A stretch of DNA of 22,500 nucleotides from Sphaeroforma sirkka (lineage: Eukaryota > Opisthokonta > Ichthyosporea > Ichthyophonida). The position numbers were made by a program, and so were the translations under genes. The stretch's first letter is position 1, and every line of letters starts with the position of its first letter. This document shows positions 17,633 to 22,500 of this stretch, one piece after another. The notes under the pieces were generated by a model that ran no database searches, was not told the DNA's origin, and worked only from the letters and a program-made list of their open reading frames with translations. The stretch covers positions 1 through 22,500 of the forward strand of contig LUCW03001658.1 of NCBI GenBank assembly GCA_001586965.3, read 5' to 3'.

Positions 17633-19273
17633 TCGATGTATATTTTGATTTAAACTGTAGCCAATACAGTTTGGTATGTCCTGAAGGTGATTTGTAGTGC
17701 TTTATATATATATATATATATATATGTATATCTTCGATGTATATTTTGATTTAAATTGTAGCCAATTCAGTTTGGTATGTCCTGAAGGTGATTTGTAGTG
17801 CTTTATAGTTTGGTCGCGTGGTGTCACGTACATCCATCGGAATTTCCTCTTGCGGTTCACACGTCTGGAGTGAAAGGCTTAATCCGGTCTACTTGTTCTT
17901 GCTGATGCCTGCCTTTTTAACGCGTATCACTCATTATTTCATACTCAGGTACCCCGTACTACGCATATGAAGCCACATACATAGAGAAGCCTATTGAGGG
18001 CACCCACACGACCCTAGCTGTCGGAAAGCGCAGCCCAGATGTGTCTCGCTATTTGCATCTGGATGGAGTGGGTGCTAAGGTTCCGCTGGGCAAACTCAAA
18101 AAAGCACCGCCGTGCCAGACACGGAGGCTTGCATCTGGACTATGAAGTACGTATATGACCCCTCCTGTGGTTTGGATCTCTGTTTTAAACGCTTACCAAG
18201 TGTGTGTGTGTGCTTGCGTTTGTGTGAAGGCCATTGATCTAGATTTAACTTCCATTAGGCTTGAGATTATACCGTACGAGCTGTGTGTGTGTTGATATTT
18301 CTTTAGTATATCCTTGTATATCGGCAGTACTATCGGTTGGTGTTGTCTTACAGAGAGGTTACACTCTAAGTTTCAACGTATTTCGTCGAAAACAGATTCA
18401 TAAAATATGGTGTGAGACTATATTATATAATTCACTGTTCACGAGGGCAACCTATGTCACTTTTATCGCTTTTAGGGTATATAGCAGTACTCAGCTAGTT
18501 TATATAGTATTGATACACACCAAAGTGACCGAATATATCCGTATACGTTTTTTTTGCTCTACTCGATCATGCTATGTACACACTCTACGCACAAGACTAT
18601 CGCAAATGGGTATTTTACAATACTATTCACCATTGCTACACTGACCTACGGACAACCATGTGTACAGAATCTCATTATGACTTGTATGTCGTCTATATCG
18701 ACTGAACCAGCCTCTATACTAACCCTTATCACCACGACCCTACATCTCTACAGAGGGACAGGGTGGAGGGCCACTCGCGTACCACTTGATCCAATAGCCA
18801 ATACGATGGTCGAACGCGCTAGGATAGATCCACAGACAACATTCCCCTGCACGGTTGTGGTCACACACAGTGACCAGAAGTACACGGTGATGCTTGAAGA
18901 AGGCTATGATACGACAACGGCGACCATGTGTGAGTATAAGGAGAACAAACAACCCAAGAAAATGAAGGCGTCAGAGGACGGAGAGAAAGGTAGTAGACAA
19001 CCAGACAAAACAACTGGCGGTATTGATAAGGACGGTGACAGCGGCACAAGTAGCAGCAGCAACAGCGAAAGCGAAGATTCGGATGGGGCACCGAATATGC
19101 GTAATGCTCTGACTGGGCACCGCTCTAGTGAACCAGGGAAAGAGCTCAAGAGAACAACCCGCCAGGCAAAACCCGAGAGGAATGAGTTCGTAGTTTATGA
19201 CACAACTCAGATCAAACTGAGATACTTGATAGAGGTTACTAGCAAGCAGTGGTTGGCCAATCAGCTCCAGTGA
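15944..19273 (+). CDS. Poly(ADP-ribose) polymerase, PARP1-type, 3' exons
   Basis: Five exons are supported: 15944-16202, 16817-17145, 17444-17558, 17949-18146 and 18754-19273 (stop TGA), all with GT...AG borders and matching intron phases. Exon 1 encodes the helical PARP regulatory domain (L-T-N-E-F-Y-E-L-M-P, compare L-S-N-R-F-Y-T-L-I-P in PARP1). Exon 2 carries L-L-F-H-G-S-K-T-T-N and G-L-R-I-A-P-P-D-A-P; exon 3 V-Y-F-A-D; exon 4 L-D-G-V-G-A-K-V-P-L-G; exon 5 R-N-E-F-V-V-Y-D. The H-Y-E triad is therefore complete (H codon 17047, Y 17447, E 19184), so polymerase rather than mono-transferase activity is expected, on nuclear proteins at DNA damage. About 160 residues, mostly S/D/E/K-rich, separate the V-P-L-G segment from the glutamate strand, where PARP1 has about 14. 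The frame changes once in the C run at 16861-16864 and once in the A run at 18098-18103; both are probable run-length errors. The zinc-finger/BRCT/WGR part is not visible upstream. Confidence 0.9.
16220..16320 (+). repeat. 27-28 bp minisatellite in PARP intron 1
   Basis: Nearly four units beginning ATGAAGGGATTA, ATGAGGGGATTA, ATGAGGGTATTA and ATGAGAGGATTA, with CATGGGGATCCATGCA-type tails. It begins 17 bases after the exon 1 donor. It lies within the intron and reads open by chance. Confidence 0.8.
16726..16761 (-). repeat. Interstitial telomere-like CCCTAAAC array
   Basis: Units CCCTAAAT, CCCTAAAC, CTGTAAAC, CCCTAAAC and CCCT follow each other with period 8 (GTTTAGGG on the other strand). 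It lies in PARP intron 1. It resembles telomeric DNA of the TTTAGGG kind but is short and imperfect, so it may be a repair-inserted telomere remnant or a coincidental microsatellite. Confidence 0.5.
17575..17807. repeat. AT microsatellite and duplicated 77-bp block in PARP intron 3
   Basis: A long AT run (about 17575-17630) is followed by a block starting TCTTCGATGTATATTTTG and ending GATTTGTAGTGCTTTATA. After a second AT run (17704-17727) the same block recurs at 17731-17807 with two substitutions. The duplication unit is about 101 bases including the AT run, suggesting slippage or unequal exchange. Confidence 0.85.
18147..18753 (+). other. PARP intron 4
   Basis: 607 bases from donor GTACGTATATG to acceptor CATCTCTACAG. 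T-rich and AT-rich with a GTGTGTGTGTG run near 18200. I see no exon, RNA gene or repeat of note inside it. The phase (two bases before, one after) joins exons 4 and 5 in frame. Confidence 0.7.
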
Positions 19274-20639
19274 GAGCGATACCAGATGTTGTTGACTGAT
19301 GGGTGAAAAAACCCAGTAGTAAATTGGAAGTGACATGTAGATTTGATATTGGGAGCTATCCTTCGAGAAACATCAAGACGATAAATATCCAGATATGGTC
19401 TATGGAAAGTATACTACTGCATACATGCCAATGCGACACTAATTTCAAAAATAGTGTTAATTCTATTTTCTAAATGACGATATTCATCGTCTGAAGTTGA
19501 CATAAATTGCTCAAAGTGATCGAAATACGAAGCGCAAACGGTTGTCTACCCAATAGTTGATTATTGATTCGCATTTGACGTGGCTGTCAGAACGATTCGG
19601 ATGTTATATCTCTCTTTATGTCTGTTTGCCCCTGACCCCACAATGTGAAGCGCTCGCACTTTATCCGATAGCCGGACAGTAAGAATGCTCAATGATGGCT
19701 CGGCTCGTGCGTAGAGATTTATATGCAATTTCCATCGGCCGGGAAGCAGTGTATTTCTTATCCAGCCTAGTGAACCCAAACTGCAATCTATGATTTTGTC
19801 CTGTAATACTCGGAAAACCGGAACATGGCGTAAATATGAGTGTAGGATAGCATGAGATGCATATGCGTATACCGTGGGATGTTTAGCAATGCACGTGTGA
19901 AAGCCGCAACACCAGAATCAGTAACTGGCCAGACATGACGAGAGTACAAGATCCAATGCAATAGAATAGTAGTTCATCTTCACTAATAAACTGTGGCAAC
20001 AACAACGGGATCCAATGCAATAGAATAGTTGTTCATCTTCACTAATAAACTGTGGCAACAACAACGGGATCCAATGCAATAGAAAAGTAGTTCATGGGTT
20101 AAATGTAGCAACAACAACGAAATTCGAAGTTGCGACTAATTAGATTAAAAAAGGAGTTTCCGATTCAACGATTTTTGACAACTCGGGGCAATGAACCCCT
20201 GATTTTCCGCCACTGGAAAAGGAAGTATCGTGGTCGATTCGATTTGAAAATTGTGAGTTTTTTTAAAACATGGGATAATATCATTTACTTCAATTCCGGG
20301 TAAATTATTATATGACTATATGTACATCAGGCTTCATATTCGTTTGAGAGGTTCTGGAAAAATTATTAATCCCTGGCAAAACCCAAAAAAAAAAATCGGT
20401 GATTCGTGAAAATTCAAGCCATCAGTTCGCACCGATGTCCAGGTCGTTTGGGAATTGGGCGATTATATACCACCAATTCATACTGTTCCGGACCACTTGG
20501 GCTGGCCGGGGTAAAACCTCCTACGATCAGTATGAGAAACCTTCTGCAGAACACTCTGACACTTTGATGCTATTCTATTTCGACTTCTCTGCAACTAAAT
20601 CTCACGCTGATCACATGGTACTTTTCCGCATAGGTTGTG
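19274..20639. other. Intergenic region between PARP and the inverted-repeat element
   Basis: No convincing gene. A G-T-G-A-A-A-A-A-A-C-C-C-type hairpin follows the PARP stop near 19303-19314. Further features are the 59-bp tandem repeat and a possible NACHT remnant (listed separately). A 72-codon minus-strand frame at 19561-19779 has no recognisable domain. AATAAA occurs at 19985, too far from the stop to be assigned to PARP with confidence. Confidence 0.6.
19950..20119 (+). repeat. 59-bp tandem repeat, about 2.9 copies
   Basis: Copies start at 19951, 20010 and 20069 (ATCCAATGCAATAGAA) and end in GGCAACAACAACG. Copies 1 and 2 are nearly identical; copy 3 is shortened and diverged in its second half. 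Intergenic. Confidence 0.9.
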
Positions 20640-20665
20640 ACCTGAGCTACCATTTCATTATTATG
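20498..20665 (+). pseudogene. Possible degenerate NACHT-type NTPase fragment
   Basis: The plus frame reads W-A-G-R-G-K-T-S, which resembles the end of a P-loop, and about 25 residues later L-F-Y-F-D-F-S-A-T-K-S, which resembles the Walker-B-side F-Y-F-D-F motif of NACHT proteins. Spacing is plausible but the stretch is only about 55 residues and has no neighbours of the same family. It then runs into the terminal repeat of the adjacent element. This is a weak pattern match that could be chance. Confidence 0.15.
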
Positions 20666-20845
20666 TAACGATCTGTACGTTTTCTTATTGCATTTTGGGA
20701 AAGCACATAATTCTTTTTTTTCTTAATTAAGAATCTGAACCCAATTCCTATTAATCCTTTACCCAAAATCGGCAGAATCCAAAACTTAAACCCATTTTTT
20801 TTCGCTACGTGATTATTAACATAATAATGAAATGGTAGCTCAGGT
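20640..20845. mobile_element. 206-bp element with perfect 26-bp terminal inverted repeats
   Basis: The left end ACCTGAGCTACCATTTCATT (20640-20665 in full) is the exact reverse complement of the right end at 20820-20845. Its core (20696-20819) is found again in inverted orientation at 15609-15730 without these ends. No coding capacity. Size and structure fit a MITE or foldback element. A target-site duplication is not clear: TTGTG occurs on both sides but not flush with the ends. Confidence 0.6.
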
Positions 20846-20935
20846 GGCTTGTGAGCTGTCTACTGGCCTTAAATATACTTGTATGTGTAACTTGGTCTAC
20901 ATTCTTGGCATATTGTTGTTATGAACTTACACACC

Positions 20936-22247
20936 ATGGCCACTTTTAAAGTCACACGTTTAAACATAGTCAGCTTTTTTTTTTTTATTCCTAGGGGAGT
21001 GGTATTGTATATCGCTTTAAAGAAGTACGACGAAAATCCAAGTTCGTGGGACGACACCGACGGCAACCCGTCCACAAATTCGACTAGCAACCGAATCGTG
21101 ACAGCAACTACGATAAAGAAACTCTCGGTTGCAGATTTAAAATTGGAGTGTGACGCTCTTTCCACAATCTGGACCGTAGAAAACTTAGCAATAATTCCTC
21201 GTGCAGACTGTCAACGAATCGAGTTTGCTTGTGACGTAAGTAATTGTCGAGAGGCAGTATTTGATGCAGTATTGACCTGGGTCAACGGAAGTGACGAAGC
21301 TTGGCAAGTCAAGTATGGCAATGGTTTCAAATACGCAGTGAATTTGGACTCGAATGGGACCGTTTTGCAAAAAATCTTCTATAACTGGGCGTTTTAGAGA
21401 TTTTGATCAACTCAAATACGCGCTGCGAAGTTTAGAGAGAAACACACCATGGGTACGGCGAATCTTTTTTTAGTCGCTGACAACCAATGGCCTGTCTATT
21501 TGAAGCCAGAAACCGAGGCGTTGAGATTACGATACGTAAGTCATACAGAGCTTTTCAATAATTACTACAAAGCGAAGCAACCTATGCTATTGTCATCGCC
21601 TCGTTTGCCCTGCTTCAACAGTATTGCTCTCGAAAATGTTGATACCATTTATTCCCACTTTGAGTGATACTTATGTATATCTAAACGACGACTCGGCTTT
21701 CTTGAATCCCACTCCTTTGTCGTTTGTATACAATACAACAAGTGAGAAGGCTGTTCTCCGGCTATGGAAAGTTGCCCCAGAGGTGGGACCAGAGTTTCTT
21801 GCCAAGAATTTGGCTAAAGAGGTGAAGGGCGTGAGCGAGCTACCATGTCCAAAGGATGCGAAGGGTAGGTGTATGGTTCCCGCTCATGGCCCTATCATAG
21901 TAAACAAACGAACTGTTTTGAACGCTTGGAACAAAATTCCTGAGCTCTTGGAGCCGTTGATCTATCATCCATTTAGACGTCTAGATGACGTTAAACCGAC
22001 TTCTTTGTGTATGTATTTGGGATACCCTGAACACTACGAAGTCCGAACGGACCCCAACGAACTCTACTTCAGGAACATGAACATCCACAATTATCAAAAA
22101 ATACTACTGGAAGTACAATCAGACAAACAGACTTTTATGATTTGTTTGAATGATAGCTTCGAAGATCACACCGTGATACCGGAAATATTCGACCGTCTAC
22201 ATGATGCATTTGATAGTAAATTTCCTGGGAAGGCTACTTTCGAAAAG
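20936..22247 (+). CDS. Stealth-family hexose-phosphate transferase, main exon
   Basis: Stealth proteins (bacterial capsule enzymes and the alpha/beta subunit of GlcNAc-1-phosphotransferase, GNPTAB) transfer sugar-1-phosphate to glycans; in eukaryotes they act in the Golgi. All four conserved regions are present: CR1 (F-D-A-V-L-T-W-V-N-G-S-D, about 21262-21297), CR2 (L-K-Y-A-L-R-S-L-E-R to Y-L-N-D-D, about 21390-21690), CR3 (M-V-P-A-H-G-P onward, about 21873-22020) and CR4 (F-M-I-C-L-N-D to F-P-G-K-A-T-F-E-K, 22135-22247). No EGF, Notch or DMAP spacers as in GNPTAB. ATG 20936 has a good context (ACACCATGG) and is followed by a hydrophobic stretch, giving a type II anchor. Alternatively the T12 tract plus CTAG at 20993 is a splice acceptor and the true start lies upstream. 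Frame changes occur at the G run near 21386, the T run 21465-21471 and the A run 21633-21636; the conserved motifs continue across each. It ends at a GTAAGT donor. Confidence 0.88.
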
Positions 22248-22500
22248 TAAGTAGTAATACAAAAGTCACTATCATTTAAATAATCACTTGAGATGACGTT
22301 GGGGACTACAGAGTGGAGAGATATTTTAGTCTAAGACTAATAAAATAGAAGCGTGTATATTTATGACTTGTGCTCTACCCTTGAGGACCGGAATTGATAT
22401 ATACGTTATAGCTAAAAAGACTTGCATAGTTCCTCATGGGGTAGATATATATATATAAAGATTCAGTCAGGGTGTCTATACAGTGTATGTAGTCTGTAGT
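22248..22500 (+). other. Intron of the Stealth gene (window end)
   Basis: It begins with a consensus donor GTAAGTAGT directly after the CR4 F-E-K codons. AT-rich, with a short TA run near 22446-22457. No acceptor is identified before the window ends, so the C-terminal exon lies outside. Confidence 0.7.

Noticed and set aside
17575-17807. AT run plus duplicated block as a CRISPR-like or satellite array
   Set aside because: Only two block copies separated by microsatellite; ordinary intronic slippage in a eukaryotic gene.
18740-19336. Several minus-strand frames opposite PARP exon 5
   Set aside because: Serine- and leucine-rich shadows of the acidic S/D/E-rich coding strand.
19561-19779. 72-codon minus-strand frame between PARP and the 59-bp repeat
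   Set aside because: Looks somewhat protein-like but is isolated, with no domain, no clear start context and no splice-linked neighbour.

Overview
This is eukaryotic nuclear DNA. Two host genes carry GT-AG introns with good donors (GTATGG, GTATGT, GTAAGC, GTACGT, GTAAGT) and pyrimidine-rich CAG acceptors. Intergenic DNA is AT-rich and repeat-filled, and there is an LTR retrotransposon. A PARP1-type poly(ADP-ribose) polymerase next to a Stealth-family sugar-phosphate transferase suggests a protist or other non-model eukaryote, possibly a unicellular relative of animals. The sequence alone does not fix the lineage.

Positions 1-15321 are one host segment of about 3.8 kb present twice in tandem. 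Copy A (1-1738 plus 9401-11480) is split by a 7,662-bp LTR retrotransposon (1739-9400, minus strand). Copy B (11483-15321) is uninterrupted and preserves the empty insertion site. Each copy holds a GC-richer left half with no recognised gene, a 27-bp minisatellite, a 373-bp foldback (MITE-like) element, AT-rich DNA, and at its right end the N-terminal part of a BED-zinc-finger (hAT-type) transposase. The retroelement is of Ty3/gypsy type: gag, protease, reverse transcriptase, RNase H, a DIRS-like methyltransferase-related domain, integrase, and a C-terminal GPF/chromo-like region. Its two LTRs are almost identical, so it is young. Its coding region is broken in about seven places. A tRNA-like sequence lies antisense in the gag region.

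Positions 15322-20845 hold the 3' part of a PARP1-type gene (exons at 15944-16202, 16817-17145, 17444-17558, 17949-18146 and 18754-19273, plus strand). It has the H-Y-E catalytic triad and an unusual insertion of about 160 residues just before the catalytic glutamate. The gene is bracketed by two inverted copies of a 122-124 bp sequence (15609-15730 and 20696-20819). The second copy is the core of a 206-bp element with perfect 26-bp terminal inverted repeats. Introns and flanks carry several minisatellites, AT microsatellites and a telomere-like CCCTAAAC array.

Positions 20936-22247 are the main exon of a Stealth-family protein (all four conserved regions, CR1-CR4), ending at a GTAAGT donor, so the gene runs beyond the window.

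Both host genes change frame inside single-nucleotide runs, and the repeat copies differ from each other mainly in run lengths. This is what run-length sequencing error would look like, and it should be kept in mind before calling any host gene dead. No operon-like or joint pathway links the genes. PARP (nuclear ADP-ribosylation) and the Stealth protein (secretory-pathway glycan phosphorylation) are independent neighbours.
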